Origin: Siphonodentalium dalli
Taxonomy: Eukaryota > Mollusca > Scaphopoda > Gadilida > Siphonodentaliidae
NCBI GenBank assembly: GCA_032622095.1
Contig: CP136065.1
Location: forward strand, 53,379,949-53,443,948
DNA: 64,000 nt
Direction: 5' to 3'
Shown here: one piece after another, positions 1-12,701 of the stretch
How the letters are laid out: each line of letters starts with the position of its first letter
Numbering within the stretch: the stretch's first letter is position 1
Program-made: the position numbers and the translations under genes
Notes under the pieces: model-generated
Seen by the model: the letters and a program-made list of their open reading frames with translations, nothing else
Databases searched by the model: none
What the model was told of the DNA's origin: nothing

Positions 1-371
1 TCCCCCTGCTCTCTATTCTTTCCCTCCATCTTGCTATCCTGAACACTCTCATTCTTCCTTCTGCCATGCCTAACTCAGATTCTGTTTTATATCTCCCGTT
101 CTTCGAAAATCATTATTTACCCTCCTTCCAATCTGAACTATCACACCCCTCATGTATTGTGGACGGGACATGTAGCCAATGTGGAAAAGACTTCATATAA
201 GCCATCGGGTTTGTTGTCTGATTCACGTTTCCACATGTACCACTTTTATGTTGCATTTCTATATTATTTTATTTATTTGTAATTGGAAAGTTAAATACAC
301 GCATGTATGGAAGGCAATTCCTATCAGCATAATCAGTTCCATCATAGTACAACAAATCAATACATCGATCG
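1..371. other. Left edge, no gene recognised
   Basis: I see no coding exon or clear repeat here. If the TRPC gene extends leftward this is intron, but no exon of its transmembrane core could be recognised between this edge and 9480. Confidence 0.4.
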
Positions 372-604
372 TTAACACTTTCTGTATTTTGTGGATTAAC
401 CCACTCAGTTATAAAAGTGTATATTGGAATGGTCTTTTATTCATCTTGAGGGGTGTTTCGAAAAAATAAGCAGACGATAGATAATAGAAGTGAATTATAT
501 TTATGAGAAATATTCCGATAATAAGTCGTTTGTTGAACTTATTACCTGAACAATTCATGAGGGATACCTACTCATCATTGAGTTTATAGTATAGAGCGGG
601 TTAA
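372..604. mobile_element. Non-autonomous TIR element, family A (TTAA ends)
   Basis: About 233 bp that starts TTAACACTTTCTGTA and ends in the near inverted form TATAGAGCGGGTTAA. Inside are two diagnostic blocks of this family: TATTGGAATGGTCTTTTATT, and an imperfect hairpin around AATAAGTCGTTTGTTGAACTTATT. The same blocks recur near 9689-9935, 14200-14400 (reverse), 38383-38615 (reverse), 41130-41500, 41930-42075, 43809-44045 and 49168-49374 (reverse). No transposase is encoded, so this is a MITE-like element by inference. Confidence 0.7.
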
Positions 605-699
605 AGCGTACGCCTGCATGTATATAGGTTCTTGAATATCCCTCATATATGGCTATATACTGATTCGTGTGTCTGTGACAAAGACAGCTAAGGGAAGCT

Positions 700-878
700 A
701 CAGTAATGTCCTAAATAATCGACTCCTTAACCACAGCAGAATTATGGGTAATGTTTCAGGATTTAGTCGGAAATATGGCTTGTTGCCATTTATCAGAAAG
801 CCATATTTCCGACTAAATCCAGAAAGATTACCCATAATTCTGTGTGGTTAAGGAGTCGATTATTTAGCGCATTACTGT
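700..878. mobile_element. Foldback hairpin element (~80-bp arms)
   Basis: An almost complete inverted repeat. The left arm (700-781) runs from ACAGTAATGTCCTAAATAAT to the phrase GTCGGAAATATGGCTT. The right arm (800-878) is its reverse complement with a few mismatches and ends GCGCATTACTGT. The loop is about 18 bp. A single-arm copy lies at 52905-52990, so it is dispersed. No protein can be read from it. Confidence 0.8.
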
Positions 879-1439
879 ACACATGTAAACTGACAATTTT
901 AGAGAAACAAAGACGCTATATTAACAACATCGCTTAATTCTCCCAACGCTGAGTATGTATCTGAAGAACTCACAACAGCTCAGTGTAAAAGCTCATCTGG
1001 CCCACTGAGGTTGTAAATCATGAGAACACCCTGCTATATGGGAAGATTTTTTGTGAAGAACTATATTCCTGATACTCGATTCCCCGTTGGATCCACCACA
1101 CGCTTCTTAGGCTCACTGCAACCAATCGTCGTGTGGGCTGAGCAGGCTGGCAATATTCCTTTCGGCGTTCCCATTCGTTGTCGTCACCACGTGGTCTGAA
1201 TATCCAGCGTGGTGATTGCCTTTTACATGTAAAATAGTCAGCCACACATCTTTCACACAATGTCCATGTCTTCTCTTAATATTCTATTAAAAACCTTTGC
1301 CCTCTCTATTGTCCCCCAGAACGGTGTACTTTGGTGGCATTATATTATAGGCACACGAAATGCATGAACACCTCGACTCATATTCACCAACTGGGTTTAT
1401 TTTATAAATCTGGCAGTTTATTTGTTATTTGAGATTGGT
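879..1439. other. Intergenic or intronic, nothing recognised
   Basis: The short open frame on the - strand here has no recognisable domain and no repeat was identified. The stretch ends at the target duplication of the palindromic element beginning at 1446. Confidence 0.4.
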
Positions 1440-1445
1440 CATATG

Positions 1446-1877
1446 TGACCCGCCATATTAAATCCAGTCGGGATTTTGTTTACCATGTGCCAATGCATTC
1501 TCTTATATATGCGAGTCGACCATAGGTCGCCTCGCATATATAAGAGAATGCATTGGCCTAACAATTTTTACAATTTTAATAATTTTTTCTTGTATTCTTT
1601 AACAATTTTATAATGTCACCCATACAGAGCCCCAGACAAACATGAGCAGACGACACTCTTCTATATGCTTCTATATATGTGTGGTCTCCCTGCAGGGTAA
1701 TGGATGTTTTTTTTATTTTATGTCCTAAAAATTGTAAGAAACATTTTTTTTTTTTTAAATGATAAAAAATTGTTAGGCCAATGCATTCTCTTATGGTCGA
1801 CTCGCATATATAAGAGAATGCATTGGCACAGGGTAAAAAAAATCCCGACTTACGACTGGATTTGATATGGCGGGTCA
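1446..1877. mobile_element. Palindromic TIR element, family P
   Basis: The ends are TGACCCGCCATAT and ATATGGCGGGTCA. Inside each end is a further long palindrome built on GCCAATGCATTCTCTTATAT and its complement (1486-1556 and 1777-1827). A 6-bp CATATG direct repeat flanks it (1440-1445, 1878-1883), consistent with a target-site duplication. A fuller copy is at 57037-57496, and related cores occur near 20025-20090, 48826-48985, 49712-49790 and 50205-50280. It has no coding capacity. Confidence 0.8.
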
Positions 1878-1994
1878 CATATGTGAATACACACGGCCTC
1901 ACGACTAAATTGCGAACACTCACCGGATATGATAATTTTAAATGAAGCAAACGTGTATTTCTATGCTAATATTATCATGTAATGTCGATCAACC

Positions 1995-2482
1995 ATTTTA
2001 GTCAATCTATGATCGCCCCAGATAACATATATAAAATATATTCCATAGTATATACCATTTGAAAGAGGAAGCTTAAAATCATTGTATTATCAACTTATCC
2101 GGCGTAATATACTGTGAACATCTTGTTTTTGTTGAGTTACCGACGTTTTGTGCTTAAGTCTCATCTGAATTGGAGTGCAACATGTATTATTTTCAATGGA
2201 GAGGGAATAACTCTATATCTTAAGATAGAGGTATTCCCCTTCCATAGAAAACACATTTTTAGCTTGAATTATGTTGCATTATGGGAGACATAACGGGGGA
2301 AATCTTTCTACGATTTTAGCTGTTTTCTATTTCGCTATGGGTATCTTCTGAGACACAGACGTTTCAAATGGTGACGAATTATAGTATTTTAATCATATTT
2401 TATGACATAGATTGTTACTAAAACCGTATATCGAGGCACTATAAAAAATAATCGGTGACTCGAAAATTAATTGTGCCTTTAA
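1995..2482. mobile_element. TIR element, family B (decayed copy)
   Basis: The right end reads TCGAAAATTAATTGTGCCTTTAA, the family B terminus. The internal blocks ACCATTTGAAAGAGGAAGCT, a hairpin near 2190-2255 built on TCAATGG...GGAATAACTC and its complement, and AACGGGGGAAATCTTTCTA match the copies at 21361-21825 and 31000-32187. The left terminus is eroded, so the start is approximate. Confidence 0.6.
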
Positions 2483-4278
2483 CAGTGGTGGGAAATATAC
2501 GGTATGATCGCGGTCGATATCCCTGATTTGACAATGCTATACCGCTGTGATTCCTATCCACGACCACAGATAGCTTCACGTTGAGTCTCACATGGTATAA
2601 ACTTATTGGACTAGTGCCTATATATAAATCAAGTTGGTGAATATGAGCCTTCGAGTTTCTCTTTTCCGAAATTATTTATTCACGTTTCTTACTCCTCGAA
2701 TCCTTCTTCCGGAATCTTCATTTCCAATTCAGTTTCATACAACGTGGTAACATAACATATAAATAACATAACATTACGTCAGGGGAGGATTCGTTGCTGA
2801 GGTGCTGAATGTTTGCCCCTATCGCAATGAGATACACTAAACTAAACCTTAGCCAACCTGTTTCTGTAATCTGGGTTTGAATTGGAAATGAAGATACGGG
2901 CATTGAAGTCTTCTTGTTTTCTCACTTTTCCATTCTGTATGGGATGTACAACTTTGATTGGGTTATTAGTGGGTTTGTCTTTTTCGAAGGACATTTAACT
3001 AGCGTCTATCGTACAAGGGAAAATGACCCCCTAGAAATGGAGTAGCTATATAAAGCCACACAATAAGACCTGTTGCTCACAATAATGAAACTTTAAAACG
3101 ATTGGTGCAGAACTTTGTGTCAATGTAATAGCTTAGGTGCTATATAGTCACGAGAATTTTTGGTAGCTAGTTCAAATGATATATTGATTTCATGGATGAT
3201 ACTTGTATGCTTGCGCTATTCGTGTAACAATCAGTGTCGCGTGCTTGTTGCTTAATATAGCTTGAATGATTGCTTGCTCTATAATACAATATGAATATGT
3301 TAGTTAATGTTTTCTAAAATGACTCTTTTCAGCGAATACACATCAAAAGAGTTTTGTTCCATTTTGTTAAATCGAAGGAAGGGCACCGACCGTACTGTCT
3401 GCAAGTTAAGAGTATTGATGGTTGTAAATAATGAAGCGAGTACAAATCTGTAATTCATTTACGAAGTTCCATATTCATGTTTAAGCATAGTTGTATATTT
3501 GTGATTCTCTTGTGATTTGCATATACATGTATGTATCCACACACTATTATAAAGCATGTTCGTTACCATAGAACACTTCTGTGAAGTAATAGACATCAAT
3601 CAATTCCGTCAGAGACACTTGCTCTATAATAACCAATTTCCACAGTGATTCCAGTAGACAGTTTTAGTCTAGTTTTCCCAGTTGATTGGCGACAATGTCG
3701 CACTTAGATATTACATAGTGACATGTCTACATGTCATGACATAATCTCACAATGTTGACATTTGATAACGGCACAATTAAAAATAGTCAGGACGAGATAT
3801 AAATAGGCCATCCGTTTGGACTTCATCAGAGAGAGTGGATCAACAAACAAATATTCATTGGCAATTTAAAATCGGTTTATATAACAATGATTAAAACATA
3901 ATACTTTACGACATTTACCCTTATGGTATTCAAGTGCTACATTTATCTTGGTTGAAATAAAACTACAAGTCTATCAGTTTATTTGAGAATATACAGAGGA
4001 ACTGAGCTGCAATATATTATTGTCAGAATACGCATTCTTGTCGTAAATCTATATAATAACAATTTAAACAACATACGTTACAACCTTTTATCCTTGTGGT
4101 ACGGAAGTGCTATATTAAACAAATTTTCAGTCTCTCAGTGTATTTGATAACATATAAAAGAAATGAGACGTGATATTTCATTTTTAAAATATACAGTCTT
4201 GTCTTAATGATACATAACGATGAAAACAAAATACACTACATCTTTACCCATGTGGTCCGCGCTGGACCGAAATTTACT
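2483..4278. other. Gene-free stretch
   Basis: AT-rich sequence without a recognisable exon. A few phrases recur locally (for example ACCCTTATGGTATTCAAGTGC near 3918 and ATCCTTGTGGTACGGAAGTGC near 4089), which suggests an old, degraded tandem duplication around 3880-4260. Confidence 0.4.
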
Positions 4279-5764
4279 TTTACTCGCATCTCTATTGTGG
4301 TTTATCATACAACAATAAGCCGATCACCGAACAATACAATGGTAGAAGGGTTTCTCCATCAGAAGGGCACATCATAGGAGGATTAGTAATCCTTCCAACC
4401 ATCATTACTAATGCTATGAGATTAACTGCATCTTAATAGAGGTGATAACCTTCCCTAAACTTTATAAAACACCACTAATATAATTATGTTGTAAGAGTTT
4501 CCTGAAATTAATGGTATATTGATTGACCAGTATTTTTTAAATTGCTTGAGGAATTAAAAAGTGACTTCTCAAAACTTTTGCCAAAATGAAAATATGTTTT
4601 GCCAAATGTGAATTATTTTTGCCATTGGCAAGTGGCAGCGCGAACCATGGAACTTATATTTTCCTTTGGTCGAAGTCTCTCGCTTAATTTTAGAATACAC
4701 TGAGGAAATGAGATGCGATATTGCATTTTCAGAATATGCATTCTTGTCCTAAAGCTGATATTGTTCTCAGATTCACCAAACCTCGCCATTGCATTATAGG
4801 CGGAAGAAGATTTTGTTTGAAAATATGACCATCATACCTTTTCTTCGTCGACAGATGTATGTCAGATTGTTGTTTAGCGTCTTTGAATGTCAGTAGATCT
4901 TTTCATGTGTATTCATTTATATATATGCTTCTTATAACCATGTCATTTTGTTCTTGCTTCGTATATACGTACAGTCACTGCGACACGAGTCACGCTTTCA
5001 CCATGTGCTTAGCTTCACTAGGTAGCTTTGTTTTTGCAGGTATACCTATATCTTCGTTACCCGCCATGTCTTCGAGGATTGCTAAAGGTTCGGGGGGTGA
5101 GTATGTAGGGCTGTAACGGGTAACTTACTTCCACCAAAACAAAGCTTATCACTCTCAAGTTTTACGAACGCTGTGGTCATGTGTGCTACTTTATGAATCT
5201 TGATCGTCAACGGGTCCGATTTATATTTGCCAAATGAAAATAGTTTTCGCCAAATTATTTTACCATTTGCCAAATGCTATCCCTGATAGTATCATTTTCT
5301 GAAACCTTAAGTCTTTTATGTTTCGACACTCGCGGTTTGAACGACTTTTGATATCGATAGAAAAACAGTTAGTTAATAATTAATTATACTCGCATCTCTA
5401 TTGTGGTTTGTCATACAACAATAAGCCAATCACCGAACAATACAATGGTAGAAGGGTTGCTTCGTCAGAAGGGCACATCGCAGGAGGATTACCTATGTAA
5501 ACACCACCACACAAAATACTATAGTAATCCCCCAACCATCGGTACAAATCTATGAGAATAACTACACCTTAATAGAGGTGTTAACTTTTCCTAAACCTTA
5601 TAAAACACCACTAATATAATTATGTTGTGAGAGTTTCCTGAAATGATGGTCTTGATTTACCAATATTTTTCAACTTGCTAACAAGTGACTTGCCAAAACT
5701 TTTGCCAAATGTGAATTATTTTTGCCATTGGCAAATTTGGCAAGTGCATGGCAGCGCGAACCCG
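4279..5764 (+). repeat. Direct pair of ~370-bp repeats
   Basis: The segment 4279-4655 starts TACTCGCATCTCTATTGTGG and ends near GGCAGCGCGAACC. It is repeated in the same orientation at about 5388-5764 with small indels, including a 40-bp insertion after GCAGGAGGATTA. Both copies end in a string of GCCAAATG-like words that also occur at 5229-5277. No protein is recognisable; this is a dispersed repeat or local duplication. Confidence 0.7.
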
Positions 5765-8547
5765 ATCTGAGTTAATTTAGGAACATACTAAACCCACATC
5801 AACTAATATAACTAACAGCACATGCGCAACAAAGGAAGTAATTTGATTCAATAATGAGTACACTGGGGTACGAAAAGAAATACCAACAAAAACGAACGTG
5901 GTGATAATAATAACATAATCAGGACAACTAAATGCTTAAGCTTTCTAGTAACTTTCTACTCACGAGTAACTTTCGTTATAATTACCATGGTGAACGCGAT
6001 TCTTTTTACACACGAGTATATAGGCTTTGATTCATCTGCATGTGATATTCTGCCCAATATATAGTGTAGTAGAAAGTGGTAAAATACGACTGTATTCGGG
6101 CATAGTATCTCAAACAAATTCAACGCACACTATTTCTTTTTGAATAGTATTCAGCTGGATAACTTACCAATGTTTCCATATTTTAGAGCTATATCTTCCA
6201 AATGAAATATAGCATGCTATATGAAATATAGCATGCTAAGAATGATATACTATATAATATAATCAAGGGCTTTAAGTGGACTTCGCGGTGGGTACATGTG
6301 AAAATGTTCCTTATCAAGAACGTGATATTGATTGGTATAATGAATGACAAATGCAGTCCTCGGTTCCGCGCGCCACGCTTTTTGATGGGGATAACAACTC
6401 AATGAGTCAAAGTCTGATATGACACATGATATCTATATATATATGTATAGATATAAAAGAGTTGTCTGTTTGTCTGTCTGTATGTGTGTATGTCTCTCTG
6501 TTCTGATTTTTCTCCCTGGGGCCTGGGCCGATTTCAACCCATTTTGGTATGGTGACTCGGGATTTGATTTGATTTGATTAAAAATATATATAAAAAACAT
6601 TTGTTTGTTAAATTGAGGAAGGAGCTCAATCTAAAAACAAATGAAAATGTGCGAACCGCACAACGGGATGCTTCTATCTAAGCTAGTCGTATGATAAAAT
6701 GAGCTTGCTTGTGAAAAAATTCGGGTTCCCAAGAGCTTTTAAAGACATAGTATGGACTTGTTCGAGTTCGTGAAACTGATACAGGCGTGATGCCAACCTG
6801 GAGAATGTAGCTTTCTACAAACATCGCCACCTATTTCAAAGATATCAACCATACCACTCAATAGAAAGCATCGTCAAAACCACGCTCAATTGTAAATATT
6901 TACATCTGGATTCGGGACGCAACAATCGGCGACAAACTGACACAAATGATTTCGCCATCCAGAGTCATTGCATTTAATTATATATCAGAATGACGGTGTG
7001 TGTTGGCAATTTGGATTAATAAAAAGAACAAATTTGAGCAAGTTTATTCTCCTATTCTATTGGATCACCCTACCAGAGTGTTTCACATCACTTTAATTTT
7101 GGAGGAATTAAGTTTCCGGTTACACATTATGTTTCTTCTATTTCTGCAGTTATATACGATTTTGTGCTCAGTAGTATCTGTATACTATATGTTTATTGTT
7201 TTATTAAGCGAGACCAAACTGATGGAAATAGTAGTATTAGTTATATGCTAAACATAGTAGTATTAAATCTTGCTAAATATGTGCTAAATGTGTGGTAAGT
7301 CGTCGCCTTCGTACGTGCATGTTATTTTTAGGCGGCGAGTATATATGTGTACATATATACATAATGTTTTGTTTTCTACAATGTCCGTTTTCTATCGCTC
7401 ATTCATATTGAACATACAAATAACATGATATCTCCAAGCTACAAATAAGCCTTGAAATTACAACATGTTATCGCGATCATGTGATCAAATTGGTTATTAA
7501 TTATTTCTGAACACAGGGACTTTGCTAGAGGGTCTATCTCCGTTGGCGGTTGTCCATCTTGAAATGTCTTTGGGTTGGGACTTCCTAAATACACAGCTTT
7601 CCAACTGTTGGACGTTTCAAACCTGACATCCCCTTTAATGTTGAAAAATTGGTGGCAATTTTAATCTAAAATTTTGGCAAAAAAGTATGAAACATTGCGA
7701 TTGTTGGTCTAAAACAAAAACTCTCAACTAATTACTGGTGGTAAAATCAAAGTATGAAAACAATTTTAACTTATTTTTGGTGTGCAATTTCCAACTAATG
7801 TTGTGTTAGGCATTGAATTAATTGCCAACTGTTAACAATTTTAACCAATGTTGGGGTGTGAAAAAAACCTCACCCATGTCGCTAAGTCTCTGTTCCTCAA
7901 TACATATGTGAACATATCCGCACCCTTTGAAAAACTTCCCGAACTGTGTGGCAGTATCGCTTCAAAAAGTATCGTTCTTTTCAGTAGCATACAACCATAA
8001 AGTGCGTTTATTGTTGCTGAAAATAGCCTGTATTCCTGCTACGGTAAAAATAAAGAGCGTCATGTTGCAAAACAAGTTGAAAATGTTAATGAAATTCTGC
8101 GAACTCGTTAAGCCTTTAGTGGTACATGCACCATGAATCAGACTACAATATATATTGTTACATTCTGAGAACTATTTCTTCCACTACATTAAGTCTTCTA
8201 GACGTTTATATATACTCTGTATTATACTTGAACGTTCGTGTATCTTAAACATGGCGTCATGTTGGCGATAGTTTCCTGTTTTTGGTTGTGCGATTGTCTT
8301 CAAGTTGATTGCTGTTCTTTAAATTATGATGGCAGTAATCTGGGTTGTGTCACAAATATGTCACTATTCAGTTTCCAACCTTTTAATCCACACCATTTCT
8401 CTCATAATTCAATTCAGTTATTTTCTCAAAGCACCGCGGCACAGCAATACTACCTGATACTAATAAATATACAATATTTGGATTTTTTTATTTACAGTAT
8501 TAATGGGTGTATTTTCAGAAAATTACACATGGAAATATATTACGCTC
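5765..8547. other. Gene-free stretch with short repeats
   Basis: No exon was recognised. At 6455-6500 there is a TGTC/TGTA-rich low-complexity run followed by CTCCCTGGGGCCTGGGCCGA, an arrangement common in dispersed invertebrate repeats. At about 6770-6960 lies a repeat whose inverted copy is at 55618-55830 (shared words GGGACGCAACAATCGGCGA and TGTAAATATTTACA). Confidence 0.45.
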
Positions 8548-9006
8548 TTAAAGGTACTCTCAATCCGATACGATGGTCTCCATATCATCAGATTTCAAAA
8601 ACAACAACAACATTTTTAAAATGCCGCTTCAGTTATCAGAATCGATTAGTTGCCCAAATAGAATTCTAACCATAGTCAACTGTAGTATAAAATTGCCCAA
8701 AACCTGTTTGTCAACATTTTATTCAAAGAAATATTTCCGGTTTGTCAAATATCTAACAGAAAAAAAAACTTGATTTTAGAGTTGTCCATCTTCATCCGCA
8801 ATTTTGTCAGAGACCGTCTTCTCGTCAGACTGTTACTGAGCCACTAAATATTATCGGTGGTGAAAAATAATAGATTTAAACAAATCGGTATCTGATCACT
8901 ATGAGCTTTGATGGGTGGGTTCATCGACTCAAATCAAATATGTTTTTACCCCCGCAGTCAAGGAAATATAAATTTGCGAGCCTTAATTCGGATTATGCAC
9001 CTTTAA
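8548..9006. mobile_element. TTAA-ended TIR element, family C
   Basis: It begins TTAAAGGTACTCTCAATCCGA and ends TTCGGATTATGCACCTTTAA, the inverted form. Similar elements lie at 37993-38386, 50745-51200 and 51691-52143, and all share CCATATCATCAGATT near the left end. TTAA at both ends resembles the target preference of piggyBac-type transposons. That assignment is inference, since no transposase is present. Confidence 0.75.
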
Positions 9007-9134
9007 CAGAAACTTGATGAAAAAGTATTCACCACATCCTTATCCATTACTTTCCGGCTTGATATATAAACAAGGAACTATAGAACTATTCCTTATTTTA
9101 TCACTGAGGTCGAGTAGTTTCCCTTACTGTCCAG

Positions 9135-9138
<4 letters not shown>

Positions 9139-9169
<31 letters not shown>
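9139..9169. repeat. (TA)n microsatellite
   Basis: An uninterrupted AT/TA dinucleotide run of about 30 bp lies upstream of the first recognised TRPC exon. Confidence 0.9.
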
Positions 9170-9170
<1 letters not shown>

Positions 9171-9480
9171 ATTCAATTGACAGTTATATTAGACTAAGCC
9201 GGACCCTACTATCAATATAATGCATACACGTGTAAGTGTTTGTGAAATTGTGTTTGTCTTCATTTTTCTGTGTAACGTATGTATATGTGTATTTTGGAAA
9301 TAAATTAGTGCTATCATTTCACCCAAAGGTGATAATAACTGTTGAAACGGGACTGCAGTTTGTGTCGAATATCTAGACATGGAGGAATTGTGTAAATGTT
9401 AGCCCAAAATACATTTCGAAGTAACGATGGTTTTGTTGTATCCTATTGGCAATACGACTTACATTCCATTGCGTTTACAG

Positions 9481-9641
9481 TGTATACAGACGGTATGGGC
9501 AGCACGGACCTGAGCGGAAGTAGCACAGCGATCGTTGAGAGTGTCGGGATGTATCTCTTCGGTATATATCACGTGGTCATTATCATCGTCCTGATCAACA
9601 TGCTGATTGCCATGATGAGTCACTCGTTCGAAGCCATTCAG
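9481..9641 (+). CDS. TRPC channel, exon encoding end of pore loop and S6
   Basis: This is the first recognised exon of a TRPC-family cation channel, a plasma-membrane tetramer usually gated downstream of phospholipase C. It reads GMGSTDLSGSSTAIVESVG and then a hydrophobic S6 helix, VVIIIVLINMLIAMMSHSF, followed by EAIQ. This pattern (FG-Y-x6-VLLNMLIAMM-S-SF/Y) is typical of TRPC S6. The donor is CAG|GTAAAC at 9642, phase 0. The acceptor is either at 9479-9480 (TTTACAG) or 9 bases later at 9488-9489 (TATACAG), and both give the same frame. An open frame continues upstream to 9396, but its residues do not resemble a TRPC pore helix and the LFW motif is absent, so I place the exon start at one of these acceptors. 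The preceding exon was not found. Confidence 0.85.
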
Positions 9642-9688
9642 GTAAACACAAAAATGATCCCCGCGCGATCAGGAATGATATTTTAAAG

Positions 9689-9935
9689 TTAACCCTTCCT
9701 ATAATAAACGGTTTCTAGCATTCAATTATAAAAGTATACATTGGAATGGTCTATTATTTATCCGGGTGTGTTCCGGATATATATACAGACGACAAGTAAT
9801 AGAAAGTGCAGAAGAAATTTTATATATTGATGGGAAATGTTCAGATAAAAAGTTCAACAAGCGTAGTTTGTTCTTATCTGAAAAATTCCTAAGGGATAAC
9901 TACTCGTCAAAGTGTATTTAGTAAGGAAATAGTTA
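9689..9935. mobile_element. Family A TIR element in TRPC intron
   Basis: It starts TTAACCCTTCCTATAAT and ends near GGAAATAGTTAA, with the family block TACATTGGAATGGTCTATTA. It is inserted about 45 bp downstream of the exon donor at 9642. Confidence 0.65.
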
Positions 9936-10002
9936 ACATAATTATGTCCCAACACAATTCACATGTGAGTTTACAAATGTTATATTTACATTGTATAAAT
10001 TA

Positions 10003-12647
10003 CTAGCAGATTAGCCCGCCAGTGGCGGGATTGGTCCCATGGCTTTGGTCGATCCATTAATTGTTATTTTTCAAGGTAACCCCGTACAGGCATGCCGACA
10101 GCAACCCGACAAAAATATTCCCCGTCCCGAGTTGACCATACATAACAAATTTCACGTCGATGTCACCGCTGACGACCGAGATATCGCCCAAGGTCATTTG
10201 TGGGTACCCGTTTCAAGGTCAAGGTCACCTCAGGCGGACAAACTGACCCGACGAAAATGGACAATCGAATAAGTTAACTAATACTGAAGTTATCAATCAG
10301 AAACAATCTCGGACGAACGGACGGACAGACAGACATGCTGATTACACATTCATTTTTTTTATGAAACGACTCAGTTCTGGTTATCGGGCTCACGGAACCA
10401 CAAAGCAACTGTCCACATTACATTGAACGTTCGGCCCATTTCGCAACAACGAAATAGCGCATAATGATAGGATGTTGGCCACGTTGCCTATATCGCGGCG
10501 TTGCGAACACTTTGGGGTTTTGTTATAATAACTAATAGATTGTCATGATATTGAAGCATTTGGAGAATGATATGTACATGTCAGCTTATATCTGCACATT
10601 CCGTATACAATTTTTGTGTGATTCATATTCTTGATTACACGAAGGTGGTGAATTAGTCTGCACTTTAACACATATTTATGTATATTTTACGAATACACGA
10701 CGAACGTGTAATGACGTTGTAAACAAACTTTTCTCAAGTGTCGTTTTGGTCCAACTATAACTTTTTGGACGGGGAGAGCTGATCCGAATAATAGCTAAGA
10801 TGTATTTAGATAGAATTATCGAAAGAATTTGACCGATTAGGGTGCATTTTAAGAGAATCGAGTGGAGAAAACTTGGTAACTTTTTCATTAGAAACGCGAA
10901 TTCTGACATCAATTGTTTCTGTATGATGTAGGCGAAGTAACTCTAAAATTTCGGCAAGTATATAACCCATCAATCCCCATTACGGTGACAGTTGAAGGGT
11001 GAAGGAGTGGTCGCGATGACACTTCCCGTGGCATTTTACCCTTAGATAGGAAGTTTGGGCTCAATCGGTCGAGCCGTTTTCGAGTCTATAAAGGATATAT
11101 ATATTCCGTATGTCTCAAAATACATAGTAGACTAGCATATTAGCCCGCCACTGGCGGGATTGGTCCCATAGCTTTGGTCGATCCATTAATTTTAGTTTTT
11201 CAAGGTAACCGCATACAGGCACGCCGACAGCATGCTATTATTCCCCGTCCCGAGTTGACCATACATAAGAAATTTCACGTGGATGTCACCGCTGACAAAC
11301 GAGATATCGCCCAATGTCATTTGTGGGTACCCGTTTCAAGGTCAAGGTCACCTCAGGCGGACAAACTGACCCGACGAAAATGTCCCCCGTCCCTTGGAAG
11401 CCCTGGGTACGAAATTTCGTCTCGATGTTTTTAAGATGCGCGTATGTTAACATTAAATTTGTTATTATAAGTCTTCACACGACATGGATAGTTCATATAT
11501 CAACTTAACAATCGTTCTTCACAGACATTAGTTCAGGACAAACATAATTATGTTACATTGAACGATCGGCCCAACAGCGAAATAGCGTACGATGATAATA
11601 CAGCATGTTTGCGCTCTTGCATATATCGCGACGTTCCGTAAACTTTGAGGTTTTTTTTATAATAACTAATAGATTGTCATGACATTGAAGCATTTGGGGA
11701 ATGATATATACATGGCAGCTTATACCTACACATTCCATATACAATTCGCTTAATTTTGGTGTGATTCATATTCTTAAATACACGAAGGTGGTGAATTAGC
11801 ACTTTAACTCATATTTGTGTGTATTTTACGATTAGCCGACGAACGTGCGATAACGTTGTCGGTTCGACGTATTCAATACGTTGTGTGAATTTAGAGTTGT
11901 CGTTCCTGCATCGTGTCACACGCATTTTGAGACCATTTAACCCCTCAATTCCAAGGACGGTGGCAGGGCGATGGTTGAAGGAGTGCTCGGACGTTCTCAG
12001 AAGCGGTGCGATGACACTTCCCGTTGATTTTTACCCTTAGATTGAGAGTTTGGGCTCAATCGGTCGAACCGTTTTCGAGTCTATAAAGGATATACATACA
12101 CATATATATACGGAAGTCTCAAAATATATAGGAGATAGCAGATTAGCCCGCCACTGGCGGGATTAGTCCCATGGCTTTGGTCGATCCATTAATTTTTGTT
12201 TTTCAAGGTAACCCCGTACAGGCACCACACACACGTCCTACTGGGTCATTGACGTCGCCCGTTAAAGCAGCACCCTTATGACATCATACAGATAAAGCCT
12301 CTCGGCGATGACGTCAATAACGGTATGATTACGGACAAACTCAAAAATTACCAAATTATGCTAGCCCCCCCCCCCCTCCCCTGCTGCTGAAAATTACAAT
12401 GTATTTTACATGTCTGGACACAGACATAAGAATCACACTACACAAAAACATGCTTGTATGGTGTAGGCGAAGTAACTCTAAAATTTCGGCAAGTATTTAA
12501 CCCCTCAATTCCAAGGACTGTGTCATGGCGAAGGGTGAAGAAGTGCTCGGACATTCTCAGAAGCGGTGCGATGACACTTTCCGTGATTTTTTACCCTTAG
12601 ATAGCAAGTTTGTGCTCAATCGGTCGAGCCGTTTTCGAGTCTATAAA

Positions 12648-12701
<54 letters not shown>

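Noticed and set aside
8238-8669. 143-codon + strand frame as an upstream TRPC exon
   Set aside because: No similarity to ankyrin repeats or S1-S5, and its 3' part lies in a family C element.
9396-9480. Using the ATG at 9396 as a start codon for the TRPC exon
   Set aside because: It follows an in-frame stop, the residues before the acceptor do not resemble a TRPC pore, and good acceptors exist just downstream.
10039-11434. Short frames containing RPELTIHNKFHVDVTADDRD-like text as a gene family
   Set aside because: They are translations of a dispersed non-coding module present in several truncated copies in one intron; frames differ or break between copies.
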